From: Yamagishiella unicocca
Taxonomy: Eukaryota > Chlorophyta > Chlorophyceae > Chlamydomonadales > Volvocaceae
Direction: 5' to 3'
DNA length: 64,000 nt
Assembly (NCBI GenBank): GCA_003116995.1
Contig: BDSL01000013.1
Span: 372,001 to 436,000 of the forward strand
A program made the position numbers and the translations under genes. Positions 1-12,592 of the stretch are shown piece by piece (the stretch's first letter is position 1; each line of letters opens with the position of its first letter). The notes below the pieces were generated by a model. That model was not told the origin of the DNA and searched no databases. It saw only the letters and a program-made list of their open reading frames with translations.

Positions 1-1711
1 CGATGTAGACGTCAATGCTGTTTGGGTTCATTAATGCTGGGAGTGAGTTAAGATTTCGCGCCATGTTAATGCATCTAGTCCAGCACGTTAGGGTAGCTAG
101 CAGCGCTTTAGGGTTTCACGCGCCATGTTTCACACCCTGTCGTCGTAGTATACTTGGGACTGCCCTGCTGAAACTTCCCTAGATATTTTAGGAGAGAGGT
201 ATTTGGTCCTTCTTAAGGCGCAGGACTGACGTAGGGGCCTTCATTTGGCGTGTTAGGCAAACGAACGCTGGATGAACGAACGCTGTTTTCGAGGAGGGTC
301 GGAAACTGCGTGCTTTTTGTTTTGGCTAGTGATCATTGCGTGTGTGCGAGCGCGCCTGTTAGTTATAGCTCTTGGCCACCAGCGACCGGCGGACAGCTGG
401 GGTTGGCGTGCAAGCAACAAATGAACGAACCGCGCGTAAAGATGGATAATTAGTAGTAATGCTGCCTGACCTGGTAACTACGTAAATATCTGTCGTTACC
501 GGTACGTGGCGTGTGGATTTTGTTTCAGACTACATAGTTTTACTTGATTACGGTAGCAGCTGCACGCGGAACCAACGTTACGACTTGACTACAAAGTAGC
601 AGTGTGTTTCGGCGGGACCTGGCCCCCGCACGAACGTCACTGTTCCTGTGTAGTTTCTCTAACGATGGTACTCGGTGTAGGTCTGCTCCAGCAGGAAGCG
701 AGGCAGCCTGTTTGGACTAGTGCATGGGTGTGATGATTCGCCCGCCTTATTCTTTAAGCGTATGCTGAACGTGCCCGTACATCAAACCTTATGATTACAA
801 GGGTCTCTTGACTCGATTGGGTCCTAACGAATGTAACGAAACTAACATTAAACGTACAACAACACTCTCCCCTTCTGCGAACCCATCCCTTTGCACGTGT
901 CGTACATGGCATTCCTAGCATCCGCCGATGGACATGATCCGACCAAGCCCCAGGGGCGCCTACCACACATGGCTCGATTGAGCAGTGCGCCTGGACGATT
1001 GCGGATGCGGACCCATCCATACCTTACTGCACGCGAGGAACGTTTTAACACTCCTGAACGAAACGACCCGGGGGTTAATCAGGCAAACACACGCCAGGAC
1101 ACGACCCCCGCGTGTGCCAGGCCAACCCTTCATGGTTCCATCCATGCGCCTAATAGTGCCATCGTATCGTTACATGAGGGGGGTATGCAGCTACATAGCG
1201 GGCCTCGGATGACTCTGCTGCCGCTATTGACGTGCGAGTGCGGTACAGCCAAAGCACATTCGATCGCAGCCTTGCATGGTCACCTTGGCCTTGCTAGTCA
1301 ATTTATATCATGGTAAGCTTCTTTTATTTCACCGTTTGCAGCCGTTCTAGTATCGCGACCGACCTCCATGTCGCCATGGCAGTCCCAAACATGTCGAATA
1401 GGCTCGCCAAGAAGCAGCTGAACAACTCCGCAAGCTGAACCTTCTTAGGGCCTGCATCTGAGCTGAATTCTTTGTGCAGCATGGCACTGCTGCTCTTGGT
1501 GGAAGGCGGCGACATCATTCCAGATGCCTTGCGTCGGCCGGTATGCTTGCCTGTCACGCCATCCTCCACTAGTTTACTGAACAAATGCTAATGCCATTGC
1601 TTCAAGGCATTTGACGGGGCTTCCGGATCGCGAAAGCCTCTGCACCCGTTCAGCCTTTCTCTTCAGCTGAAGACAAAAGGACAATCAAACCAGATAAATG
1701 ATGAGCGCGCT

Positions 1712-2149
1712 ATGTGTGGCGTGTGGTATCAGGGACGCGGTCGGTACAGGCCTGTATACACGAGCAGTTTGGTTTTACCGACCTTCGTTCTCGACCTTCG
1801 ACCTGCGCGTAATCTCTGTAAGCCTGAGCTTCATACTACTCGCTGTAGAAAGTTGTCTTCTGTAGAGCTGCACGTGCCTCATCAGGAACGGGGAAGGTCC
1901 GTTGCGCTAATGCTTTCGGGTAGGGCCCACCAGACCGCCCCAATACTTAATGGCCTGTGCACGCCTGCGTCCCCATTATCAAGCAATCTCTCAAGCACTT
2001 TGTTTCGCTTCATACTTGCCTGTCGCCTCCCATCCAATTGTGATAAAACAAAGTCACTCGGTGTGCCGCAAGCCCACCGTGGTGTTTGCGCGCTGTTTTT
2101 GCGTTCTTTGAAGTCAGTCCAGTCCAAGAATGGCGTGCTGTTTCCTTGA
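1712..2149 (+). CDS. Secondary 145-codon ORF in the repeat unit (doubtful)
   Basis: An ATG-started ORF in the GC-moderate half of the unit, identical or nearly so in every unit except unit 4, where it is frameshifted. The predicted protein is Arg/Ser/Leu-rich with scattered Cys and has no recognisable domain. An antisense 81-codon ORF (1882-2127, minus) overlaps it and has a more protein-like composition, so at most one of the two is likely real. Near-identity of the units means conservation says little about coding. Confidence 0.15.
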   Translation: MCGVWYQGRGRYRPVYTSSLVLPTFVLDLRPARNLCKPELHTTRCRKLSSVELHVPHQERGRSVALMLSGRAHQTAPILNGLCTPASPLSSNLSSTLFRFILACRLPSNCDKTKSLGVPQAHRGVCALFLRSLKSVQSKNGVLFP

Positions 2150-2785
2150 TGTGTCCAAGTGTGTGGTCAAGTGCCCGTGTGGGTGAGTGCGGTTTGGGTC
2201 CGGGTAGCCGCCGGGCCAGGGTGAGAAGAGGCCTCCTTTCCAGCCCGGCGGTAACCTAGGCAGTTCTGGGGCACAAATAAAGTTTTTCCGATTCTCCTTG
2301 GGGTGCTTTTCGTGCTTGGGCCTATTCGATGGTTGCGCAGCCAACCGTCTCCTGCCAAACCAGCAGGACCAGGCCGAATCAGCCATGATAGTATCCATTT
2401 CCCGTAATTAAAGCAGCTTAGCTATGCACTCGCGTCGCCGTGCTCGCGTTTCGCGGCCTTCAGCATGCATCCTCACAATGAGTTTTCAACTTGTGACTGT
2501 ATGCACCGTCGTCACAAGCAGTTGCTTATGCGACGACTTCAATTATTCATCTCATATGACTATAGTTTGGGAAGAAACCCTTTGCACGTAATGTTGTCTG
2601 CTTCGCTCGTTACGCATGCAAGTTTTCGTTCGACTATCCTGTCCACTCTCCACCACAACTGAGAGCCGTGCTACTCGTGTTCATCAAGTTCTTACCGCTT
2701 GCCCTGCCAACGTCCGTCTTCCCATAGGCGGTATCCACACGGCGACGCGGCGGTCAAGCCGCCCGTCACGTCCACTCCCGCCGTT

Positions 2786-3961
2786 ATGGACGTCGCCATG
2801 CTGTCACCCACGGCAGCAAGGCCGTCGCGTCTATCGCTGCTGCGGTCCCATGCGATTGAGGTTGCGGAAATGGAGGAGGAGGAGGAGGAGGAGGTCGCCA
2901 TGGGCAAGGGGGAGGTGGAGGTGATGGGCGTGATGGAGATGACACGGTCTGCTGGGGAGGTACCGGCACCCGCTGACCGCGTGCGCTCACACCCACTTCA
3001 GGTGACGGACGTTGAGGAGGAGGAGGAGGAGGAGGAGGAGGTCGCCGTCGTGGGCCAGGAAGAGGAGGAGGAGGAGGAGGTCGCCGTCGAGGACCAGGAA
3101 GAGGAGGAGGAGATTGCAGTGGCTCGGGAGGAAGTCGCAGCAGTGGCCCAGGACGAGCACGTCGATGAGGCTGGCCCAGCTGCCGAGGCCGCTGCCGCCG
3201 CCACGCGTGAACCGGCCGACATGGAAGTCGCTGTACGGCAGGAGCTACCTCCCTGCCGGCTGGCAGGGCCCGGTTGCCCACGCGACCTGATGTCAAGAGT
3301 GTCGATGACAGTGACAAGGCTTACAGAACTTTGCTCTGGAGCCTCGGAGCAGCCCATGGTGGAGTTGCAACAGGAGGGGGCGTCCGCGCAGCAGGTTTCC
3401 AGCATCTTCACGGAGACGAAAGTCATCAGCGGCAGCAGCAGCGACAGCGTGTCTCTGCCTCTCCAGCTGGACACGCCTCCGCACCGCTCCGTCGAGGTTG
3501 GCACACTCACGCTCTCGTCGGCAGCACCAGCGGCAGCACCGGCAGCACCAAAGGGCGCTCGATGCAGCAAAGTTCCCAAGGCCGCCAAGCTTAATCATGT
3601 CAAGTCCGTGGTGGTGCGCAAGGTTGTGATTATGCGCCTCTCGGAGCCGGTGCGCGACCTACTGCTGCGCGCGGCGGAGGGCGAGGTTGGCGCGTGGGAT
3701 GCTCTGCTGCTGCTCTTCCCCGTGGACATGTTTACGGAGCTCAAAGGCTACGAGACCGCGCGGCGCTCGCAGACCATGGCGGCCGTGGCGACGGGCGAGT
3801 CTGCAGTACCGGCGGCTCAAGTACCGGGACCGTCTACGCCCATGCTTGGCTGGCATGTGGAGTGCCTGCCGGGCTACTTGGACCACGTGCGGCTGGTAAC
3901 GTACCTGCCGTGGAGTGGACCCAGCAGCGAGATCCTGGCGCGCCACCCGCTGCTGGCCTAG
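2786..3961 (+). CDS. Acidic Glu-tract repeat-unit protein, unit 1 (unknown function)
   Basis: The ORF has 391 codons from the first ATG; the frame is open about 90 bases further upstream but without an ATG. A Glu run spans residues 30-36. Three more Glu runs at about 75-110 are separated by VAVVGQ- and VAVEDQ-like spacers. An Ala/Glu-rich stretch follows, then a Ser/Ala/Pro-rich middle and a C-terminal third that begins basic (KAAKLNHVKSVVVRKVV) and ends Leu/Pro-rich. No signal peptide, membrane segment or known domain is visible. TGTAA lies about 150 bp past the stop. GAG repeats and high GC also keep other frames open, so length alone is weak evidence. Conservation of the frame across six units, with only triplet-sized length changes, is mild support. 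The start may be wrong if upstream exons exist. Confidence 0.45.
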   Translation: MDVAMLSPTAARPSRLSLLRSHAIEVAEMEEEEEEEVAMGKGEVEVMGVMEMTRSAGEVPAPADRVRSHPLQVTDVEEEEEEEEEVAVVGQEEEEEEEVAVEDQEEEEEIAVAREEVAAVAQDEHVDEAGPAAEAAAAATREPADMEVAVRQELPPCRLAGPGCPRDLMSRVSMTVTRLTELCSGASEQPMVELQQEGASAQQVSSIFTETKVISGSSSDSVSLPLQLDTPPHRSVEVGTLTLSSAAPAAAPAAPKGARCSKVPKAAKLNHVKSVVVRKVVIMRLSEPVRDLLLRAAEGEVGAWDALLLLFPVDMFTELKGYETARRSQTMAAVATGESAVPAAQVPGPSTPMLGWHVECLPGYLDHVRLVTYLPWSGPSSEILARHPLLA

Positions 3962-4198
3962 GTGCTGGTTGGCGCATCTGGTTGGCTGGCTCCGTCACCA
4001 CCCCGCAATGCATCCATGCCGTTTGGTGTTTGGAAGGAAGACGTGGCCGGTACGTGGGTCACAGTGGTCTGATTTGGGGTGGCTAGACGGCTCCGTTCAA
4101 GCTGGGTCCAGTGTGTAAGACATAGGCCTACGTACAGGAGCATACATAGACGAGTGAGAGGCGCCTGTGGGGCGTGCTAGCTGAATGTTGATTCAGAT

Positions 4199-7100
4199 CG
4201 ATGTAGACGTCAATGCTGTTTGGGTTCATTAATGCTGGGAGTGAGTTAAGATTTCGCGCCATGTTAATGCATCTAGTCCAGCACGTTAGGGTAGCTAGTA
4301 GCGCTTTAGGGTTTCACGCGCCATGTTTCACACCCTGTCGTCGTAGTATACTTGGGACTGCCCTGCTGAACTTCCCTAGATATTTTAGGAGAGAGGTATT
4401 TGGTCCTTCTTAAGGCGCAGGACTGACGTAGGGGCCTTCATTTGGCGTGTTAGGCAAACGAACGCTGGATGAACGAACGCTGTTTTCGAGGAGGGTCGGA
4501 AACTGCGTGCTTTTTGTTTTGGCTAGTGATCATTGCGTGTGTGCGAGCGCGCCTGTTAGTTATAGCTCTTGGCCACCAGCGACCGGCGGACAGCTGGGGT
4601 TGGCGTGCAAGCAACAAATGAACGAACCGCGCGTAAACATGGATAATTAGTAGTAATGCTGCCTGACCTGGTAACTACGTAAATATCTGTCGTTACCGGT
4701 ACGTGGCGTGTGGATTTTGTTTCAGACTACATAGTTTTACTTGATTACGGTAGCAGCTGCACGCGGAACCAACGTTACGACTAGACTACAAAGTAGCAGT
4801 GTGTTTCGGCGGGACCTGGCCCCCGCACGAACGTCACTGTTCCTGTGTAGTTTCTCTAACGATGGTACTCGGTGTAGGTCTGCTCCAGCAGGAAGCGAGG
4901 CAGCCTGTTTGGACTAGTGCATGGGTGTGATGATTCGCCCGCCTTATCTTTAAGCGTATGCTGAACGTGCCCGTACATCAAACCTTATGATTACAAGGGT
5001 CTCTTGACTCGATTGGGTCCTAACGAATGTAACGAAACTAACATTAAACGTACAACAACACTCTCCCCTTCTGCGAACCCATCCCTTTGCACGTGTCGTA
5101 CATGGCATTCCTAGCATCCGCCGATGGACATGATCCGACCAAGCCCCAGGGGCGCCTACCACACATGGCTCGATTGAGCAGTGCGCCTGGACGATTGCGG
5201 ATGCGGACCCATCCATACCTTACTGCACGCGAGGAACGTTTTAACACTCCTGAACGAAACGACCCGGGGGTTAATCAGGCAAACACACGCCAGGACACGA
5301 CCCCCGCGTGTGCCAGGCCAACCCTTCATGGTTCCATCCATGCGCCTAATAGTGCCATCGTATCGTTACATGAGGGGGGTATGCAGCTACATAGCGGGCC
5401 TCTGATGACTCTGCTGCCGCTATTGACGTGCGAGTGCGGTACAGCCAAAGCACATTCGATCGCAGCCTTGCATGGTCACCTTGGCCTTGCTAGTCAATTT
5501 ATATCATGGTAAGCTTCTTTTATTTCACCGTTTGCAGCCGTTCTAGTATCGCGACCGACCTCCATGTCGCCATGGCAGTCCCAAACATGTCGAATAGGCT
5601 CGCCAAGAAGCAGCTGAACAACTCCGCAAGCTGAGCCTTCTTAGGGCCTGCATCTGAGCTGAATTCTTTGTGCAGCATGGCACTGCTGCTCTTGGTGGAA
5701 GGCGGCGACATCATTCCAGATGCCTTGCGTCGGCCGGTATGCTTGCCTGTCACGCCATCCTCCACTAGTTTACTGAACAAATGCTAATGCCATTGCTTCA
5801 AGGCATTTGACGGGGCTTCCGGATCGCGAAAGCCTCTGCACCCGTTCAGCCTTTCTCTTCAGCTGAAGACAAAAGGACAATCAAACCAGATAAATGATGA
5901 GCGCGCTATGTGTGGCGTGTGGTATCAGGGACGCGGTCGGTACAGGCCTGTATACACGAGCAGTTTGGTTTTACCGACCTTCGTTCTCGACCTTCGACCT
6001 GCGCGTAATCTCTGTAAGCCTGAGCTTCATACTACTCGCTGTAGAAAGTTGTCTTCTGTAGAGCTGCACGTGCCTCATCAGGAACGGGGAAGGTCCGTTG
6101 CGCTAATGCTTTCGGGTAGGGCCCACCAGACCGCCCCAATACTTAATGGCCTGTGCACGCCTGCGTCCCCATTATCAAGCAATCTCTCAAGCACTTTGTT
6201 TCGCTTCATACTTGCCTGTCGCCTCCCATCCAATTGTGATAAAACAAAGTCACTCGGTGTGCCGCAAGCCCACCGTGGTGTTTGCGCGCTGTTTTTGCGT
6301 TCTTTGAAGTCAGTCCAGTCCAAGAATGGCGTGCTGTTTCCTTGATGTGTCCAAGTGTGTGGTCAAGTGCCCGTGTGGGTGAGTGCGGTTTGGGTCCGGG
6401 TAGCCGCCGGGCCAGGGTGAGAAGAGGCCTCCTTTCCAGCCCGGCGGTAACCTAGGCAGTTCTGGGGCACAAATAAAGTTTTTCCGATTCTCCTTGGGGT
6501 GCTTTTTGTGCTTGGGCCTATTCGATGGTTGCGCAGCCAACCGTCTCCTGCCAAACCAGCAGGACCAGGCCGAATCAGCCATGATAGTATCCATTTCCCG
6601 TAATTAAAGCAGCTTAGCTATGCACTCGCGTCGCCGTGCTCGCGTTTCGCGGCCTTCAGCATGCATCCTCACAATGAGTTTTCAACTTGTGACTGTATGC
6701 ACCGTCGTCACAAGCAGTTGCTTATGCGACGACTTCAATTATTCATCTCATATGACTATAGTTTGGGAAGAAACCCTTTGCACGTAATGTTGTCTGCTTC
6801 GCTCGTTACGCATGCAAGTTTTCGTTCGACTATCCTGTCCACTCTCCACCACAACTGAGAGCCGTGCTACTCGTGTTCATCAAGTTCTTACCGCTTGCCC
6901 TGCCAACGTCCGTCTTCCCATAGGCGGTATCCACACGGCGACGCGGCGGTCAAGCCGCCCGTCACGTCCACTCCCGCCGTTATGGACGTCGTCATGCTGT
7001 CACCCACGGCAGCAAGGCCGTCGCGTCTATCGCTGCTGCGGTCCCATGCGATTGAGGTTGCGGAAATGGAGGAGGAGGAGGAGGAGGAGGTCGCCATGGG

Positions 7101-8394
7101 CAAGGGGGAGGTGGAGGTGATGGGCGTGATGGAGATGACACGGTCTGCTGGGGAGGTACCGGCACCCGCTGACCGCGTGCGCTCACACCCACTTCAGGTG
7201 ACGGACGTTGAGGAGGAGGAGGAGGAGGAGGAGGAGGTCGCCGTCGTGGGCCAGGAAGAGGAGGAGGAGGAGGAGGTCGCCGTCGAGGACCAGGAAGAGG
7301 AGGAGGAGATTGCAGTGGCTCGGGAGGAAGTCGCAGCAGTGGCCCAGGACGAGCACGTCGATGAGGCTGGCCCAGCTGCCGAGGCCGCTGCCGCCGCCAC
7401 GCGTGAACCGGCCGACATGGAAGTCGCTGTACGGCAGGAGCTACCTCCCTGCCGGCTGGCAGGGCCCGGTTGCCCACGCGACCTGATGTCAAGAGTGTCG
7501 ATGACAGTGACAAGGCTTACAGAACTTTGCTCTGGAGCCTCGGAGCAGCCCATGGTGGAGTTGCAACAGGAGGGGGCGTCCGCGCAGCAGGTTTCCAGCA
7601 TCTTCACGGAGACGAAAGTCATCAGCGGCAGCAGCAGCGACAGCGTGTCTCTGCCTCTCCAGCTGGACACGCCTCCGCACCGCTCCGTCGAGGTTGGCAC
7701 ACTCACGCTCTCGTCGGCAGCACCAGCGGCAGCACCGGCAGCACCAAAGGGCGCTCGATGCAGCAAAGTTCCCAAGGCCGCCAAGCTTAATCATGTCAAG
7801 TCCGTGGTGGTGCGCAAGGTTGTGATTATGCGCCTCTCGGAGCCGGTGCGCGACCTACTGCTGCGCGCGGCGGAGGGCGAGGTTGGCGCGTGGGACGCTC
7901 TGCTGCTGCTCTTCCCCGTGGACATGTTTACGGAGCTCAAAGGCTACGAGACCGCGCGGCGCTCGCAGACCATGGCGGCCGTGGCGACGGGCGAGTCTGC
8001 AGTACCGGCGGCTCAAGTACCGGGACCGTCTACGCCCATGCTTGGCTGGCATGTGGAGTGCCTGCCGGGCTACTTGGACCACGTGCGGCTGGTAACGTAC
8101 CTGCCGTGGAGTGGACCCAGCAGCGAGATCCTGGCGCGCCACCCGCTGCTGGCCTAGGTGCTGGTTGGCGCATCTGGTTGGCTGGCTCCGTCACCACCCC
8201 GCAATGCATCCATGCCGTTTGGTGTTTGGAAGGAAGACGTGGCCGGTACGTGGGTCACAGTGGTCTGATTTGGGGTGGCTAGACGGCTCCGTTCAAGCTG
8301 GGTCCAGTGTGTAAGACATAGGCCTACGTACAGGAGCATACATAGACGAGTGAGAGGCGCCTGTGGGGCGTGCTAGCTGAATGTTGATTCAGAT
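4199..8394 (+). repeat. Array unit 2
   Basis: Complete unit with an intact ORF. At the three marker sites (441, 586 and 1207 of unit 1) it carries C, A and T, the same combination as unit 3. Confidence 0.95.
6982..8157 (+). CDS. Acidic Glu-tract repeat-unit protein, unit 2
   Basis: Intact 391-codon copy, nearly identical to unit 1. It differs early on by Val instead of Ala at residue 4 (GTCGTC versus GTCGCC). Function unknown. Confidence 0.45.
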   Translation: MDVVMLSPTAARPSRLSLLRSHAIEVAEMEEEEEEEVAMGKGEVEVMGVMEMTRSAGEVPAPADRVRSHPLQVTDVEEEEEEEEEVAVVGQEEEEEEEVAVEDQEEEEEIAVAREEVAAVAQDEHVDEAGPAAEAAAAATREPADMEVAVRQELPPCRLAGPGCPRDLMSRVSMTVTRLTELCSGASEQPMVELQQEGASAQQVSSIFTETKVISGSSSDSVSLPLQLDTPPHRSVEVGTLTLSSAAPAAAPAAPKGARCSKVPKAAKLNHVKSVVVRKVVIMRLSEPVRDLLLRAAEGEVGAWDALLLLFPVDMFTELKGYETARRSQTMAAVATGESAVPAAQVPGPSTPMLGWHVECLPGYLDHVRLVTYLPWSGPSSEILARHPLLA

Positions 8395-11300
8395 CGATGT
8401 AGACGTCAATGCTGTTTGGGTTCATTAATGCTGGGAGTGAGTTAAGATTTCGCGCCATGTTAATGCATCTAGTCCAGCACGTTAGGGTAGCTAGTAGCGC
8501 TTTAGGGTTTCACGCGCCATGTTTCACACCCTGTCGTCGTAGTATACTTGGGACTGCCCTGCTGAAACTTCCCTAGATATTTTAGGAGAGAGGTATTTGG
8601 TCCTTCTTAAGGCGCAGGACTGACGTAGGGGCCTTCATTTGGCGTGTTAGGCAAACGAACGCTGGATGAACGAACGCTGTTTTCGAGGAGGGTCGGAAAC
8701 TGCGTGCTTTTTGTTTTGGCTAGTGATCATTGCGTGTGTGCGAGCGCGCCTGTTAGTTATAGCTCTTGGCCACCAGCGACCGGCGGACAGCTGGGGTTGG
8801 CGTGCAAGCAACAAATGAACGAACCGCGCGTAAACATGGATAATTAGTAGTAATGCTGCCTGACCTGGTAACTACGTAAATATCTGTCGTTACCGGTACG
8901 TGGCGTGTGGATTTTGTTTCAGACTACATAGTTTTACTTGATTACGGTAGCAGCTGCACGCGGAACCAACGTTACGACTAGACTACAAAGTAGCAGTGTG
9001 TTTCGGCGGGACCTGGCCCCCGCACGAACGTCACTGTTCCTGTGTAGTTTCTCTAACGATGGTACTCGGTGTAGGTCTGCTCCAGCAGGAAGCGAGGCAG
9101 CCTGTTTGGACTAGTGCATGGGTGTGATGATTCGCCCGCCTTATTCTTTAAGCGTATGCTGAACGTGCCCGTACATCAAACCTTATGATTACAAGGGTCT
9201 CTTGACTCGATTGGGTCCTAACGAATGTAACGAAACTAACATTAAACGTACAACAACACTCTCCCCTTCTGCGAACCCATCCCTTTGCACGTGTCGTACA
9301 TGGCATTCCTAGCATCCGCCGATGGACATGATCCGACCAAGCCCCAGGGGCGCCTACCACACATGGCTCGATTGAGCAGTGCGCCTGGACGATTGCGGAT
9401 GCGGACCCATCCATACCTTACTGCACGCGAGGAACGTTTTAACACTCCTGAACGAAACGACCCGGGGGTTAATCAGGCAAACACACGCCAGGACACGACC
9501 CCCGCGTGTGCCAGGCCAACCCTTCATGGTTCCATCCATGCGCCTAATAGTGCCATCGTATCGTTACATGAGGGGGGTATGCAGCTACATAGCGGGCCTC
9601 TGATGACTCTGCTGCCGCTATTGACGTGCGAGTGCGGTACAGCCAAAGCACATTCGATCGCAGCCTTGCATGGTCACCTTGGCCTTGCTAGTCAATTTAT
9701 ATCATGGTAAGCTTCTTTTATTTCACCGTTTGCAGCCGTTCTAGTATCGCGACCGACCTCCATGTCGCCATGGCAGTCCCAAACATGTCGAATAGGCTCG
9801 CCAAGAAGCAGCTGAACAACTCCGCAAGCTGAGCCTTCTTAGGGCCTGCATCTGAGCTGAATTCTTTGTGCAGCATGGCACTGCTGCTCTTGGTGGAAGG
9901 CGGCGACATCATTCCAGATGCCTTGCGTCGGCCGGTATGCTTGCCTGTCACGCCATCCTCCACTAGTTTACTGAACAAATGCTAATGCCATTGCTTCAAG
10001 GCATTTGACGGGGCTTCCGGATCGCGAAAGCCTCTGCACCCGTTCAGCCTTTCTCTTCAGCTGAAGACAAAAGGACAATCAAACCAGATAAATGATGAGC
10101 GCGCTATGTGTGGCGTGTGGTATCAGGGACGCGGTCGGTACAGGCCTGTATACACGAGCAGTTTGGTTTTACCGACCTTCGTTCTCGACCTTCGACCTGC
10201 GCGTAATCTCTGTAAGCCTGAGCTTCATACTACTCGCTGTAGAAAGTTGTCTTCTGTAGAGCTGCACGTGCCTCATCAGGAACGGGGAAGGTCCGTTGCG
10301 CTAATGCTTTCGGGTAGGGCCCACCAGACCGCCCCAATACTTAATGGCCTGTGCACGCCTGCGTCCCCATTATCAAGCAATCTCTCAAGCACTTTGTTTC
10401 GCTTCATACTTGCCTGTCGCCTCCCATCCAATTGTGATAAAACAAAGTCACTCGGTGTGCCGCAAGCCCACCGTGGTGTTTGCGCGCTGTTTTTGCGTTC
10501 TTTGAAGTCAGTCCAGTCCAAGAATGGCGTGCTGTTTCCTTGATGTGTCCAAGTGTGTGGTCAAGTGCCCGTGTGGGTGAGTGCGGTTTGGGTCCGGGTA
10601 GCCGCCGGGCCAGGGTGAGAAGAGGCCTCCTTTCCAGCCCGGCGGTAACCTAGGCAGTTCTGGGGCACAAATAAAGTTTTTCCGATTCTCCTTGGGGTGC
10701 TTTTCGTGCTTGGGCCTATTCGATGGTTGCGCAGCCAACCGTCTCCTGCCAAACCAGCAGGACCAGGCCGAATCAGCCATGATAGTATCCATTTCCCATA
10801 ATTAAAGCAGCTTAGCTATGCACTCGCGTCGCCGTGCTCGCGTTTCGCGGCCTTCAGCATGCATCCTCACAATGAGTTTTCAACTTGTGACTGTATGCAC
10901 CGTCGTCACAAGCAGTTGCTTATGTGACGACTTCAATTATTCATCTCATATGACTATAGTTTGGGAAGAAACCCTTTGCACGTAATGTTGTCTGCTTCGC
11001 TCGTTACGCATGCAAGTTTTCGTTCGACTATCCTGTCCACTCTCCACCAAACTGAGAGCCGTGCTACTCGTGTTCATCAAGTTCTTACCGCTTGCCCTGC
11101 CAACGTCCGTCTTCCCATAGGCGGTATCCACACGGCGACGCGGCGGTCAAGCCGCCCGTCACGTCCACTCCCGCCGTTATGGACGTCGCCATGCTGTCAC
11201 CACGGCAGCAAGGCCGTCGCGTCTATCGCTGCTGCGGTCCCATGCGATTGAGGTTGCGGAAATGGAGGAGGGAGGAGGGAGGAGGTCGCCATGGGCAAGG

Positions 11301-12592
11301 GGAGGTGGAGGTGATGGGCGTGATGGAGATGACACGGTCTGCTGGGGAGGTACCGGCACCCGCTGACCGCGTGCGCTCACCCCACTTCAGGTGACGGACG
11401 TTGAGGAGGAGGAGGAGGGAGGAGGAGGAGGGGAGGAGGAGGGGTCGCCGTCGTGGGCCAGGAAGGGAGGAGGGGAGGAGGTCGCCGTCGAGGACCGGAA
11501 GAGGAGGAGGAGATTGCAGTGGCTCGGGAGGAAGTCGCAGCAGTGGCCCAGGACGAGCACGTCGATGAGGCTGGCCCAGCTGCCGGGCCGCTGCCGCCGC
11601 CACGCGTGAACCGGCCGACATGGAAGTCGCTGTACGGCAGGAGCTACCTCCTGCCGGCTGCAGGGCCCGGTTGCCCACGCGACCTGATGTCAAGAGTGTC
11701 GATGACAGTGACAAGGCTTACAGAACTTTGCTCTGGAGCCTCGGAGCAGCCCATGGTGGAGTTGCAACAGGAGGGGGCGTCCGCGCAGCAGGTTCCAGCA
11801 TCTTCACGGAGACGAAAGTCATCAGCGGCAGCAGCAGCGACAGCGTGTCTCTGCCTCTCCAGCTGGACACGCCTCCGCACCGCTCCGTCGAGGTTGGCAC
11901 ACTCACGCTCTCGTCGGCAGCACCAGCGGCAGCACCGGCAGCACCAAAGGGCGCTCGATGCAGCAAAGTTCCCAAGGCCGCCAAGCTTAATCATGTCAAG
12001 TCCGTGGTGGTGCGCAAGGTTGTGATTATGCGCCTCTCGGAGCCGGTGCGCGACCTACTGCTGCGCGCGGCGGAGGGCGAGGTTGGCGCGTGGGACGCTC
12101 TGCTGCTGCTCTTCCCCGTGGACATGTTTACGGAGCTCAAAGGCTACGAGACCGCGCGGCGCTCGCAGACCATGGCGGCCGTGGCGACGGGCGAGTCTGC
12201 AGTACCGGCGGCTCAAGTACCGGGACCGTCTACGCCCATGCTTGGCTGGCATGTGGAGTGCCTGCCGGGCTACTTGGACCACGTGCGGCTGGTAACGTAC
12301 CTGCCGTGGAGTGGACCCAGCAGCGAGATCCTGGCGCGCCACCCGCTGCTGGCCTAGGGTGCTGGTTGGCGCATCTGGTTGGCTGGCTCCGTCACACCCC
12401 GCAATGCATCCATGCCGTTTGGTGTTTGGAAGGAAGACGTGGCCGGTACGTGGGTCACAGTGGTCTGATTGGGGTGGCTAGACGGCTCCGTTCAAAGCTG
12501 GGTCCAGTGTGTAGACATAGGCCTACGTACAGGAGCATACATAGACGAGTGAGAGGCGCCTGTGGGCGTGCTAGCTGAATGTTGATTCAGAT
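8395..12592 (+). repeat. Array unit 3
   Basis: Complete unit. The first 2.65 kb match the consensus closely (marker sites C, A, T). From about 11047 onward, single-base gains and losses become frequent, mainly in homopolymers and GAG tracts, and they break the ORF. Confidence 0.93.
11179..12357 (+). pseudogene. Glu-tract repeat-unit ORF, unit 3, frameshifted
   Basis: This copy of the unit ORF is interrupted by many single-base gains and losses between 11199 and 11800, for example GAGGAGGGAGGAGGG in place of pure GAG repeats. No single frame spans it. The C-terminal part (about 11810-12357) reads normally. Because the changes are almost all indels with few substitutions, sequencing or assembly error is more likely than true decay. 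Confidence 0.5.

Larger units (their letters stand above)
1..4198 (+). repeat. Array unit 1
   Basis: First complete unit. Its diagnostic variants are G at 441, T at 586 and G at 1207. A telobox-like TTTAGGGTTT lies at 107-116. The ORF is intact, and a TGTAA at 4114-4118, the usual green-algal polyadenylation signal, follows the ORF stop by about 150 bp. Confidence 0.95.

Noticed and set aside
2784..3317. Poly-Pro, poly-Ser and poly-Arg ORFs in other frames over the GAG tracts of each unit
   Set aside because: These are shadows of the (GAG)n repeats read in other frames and strands.
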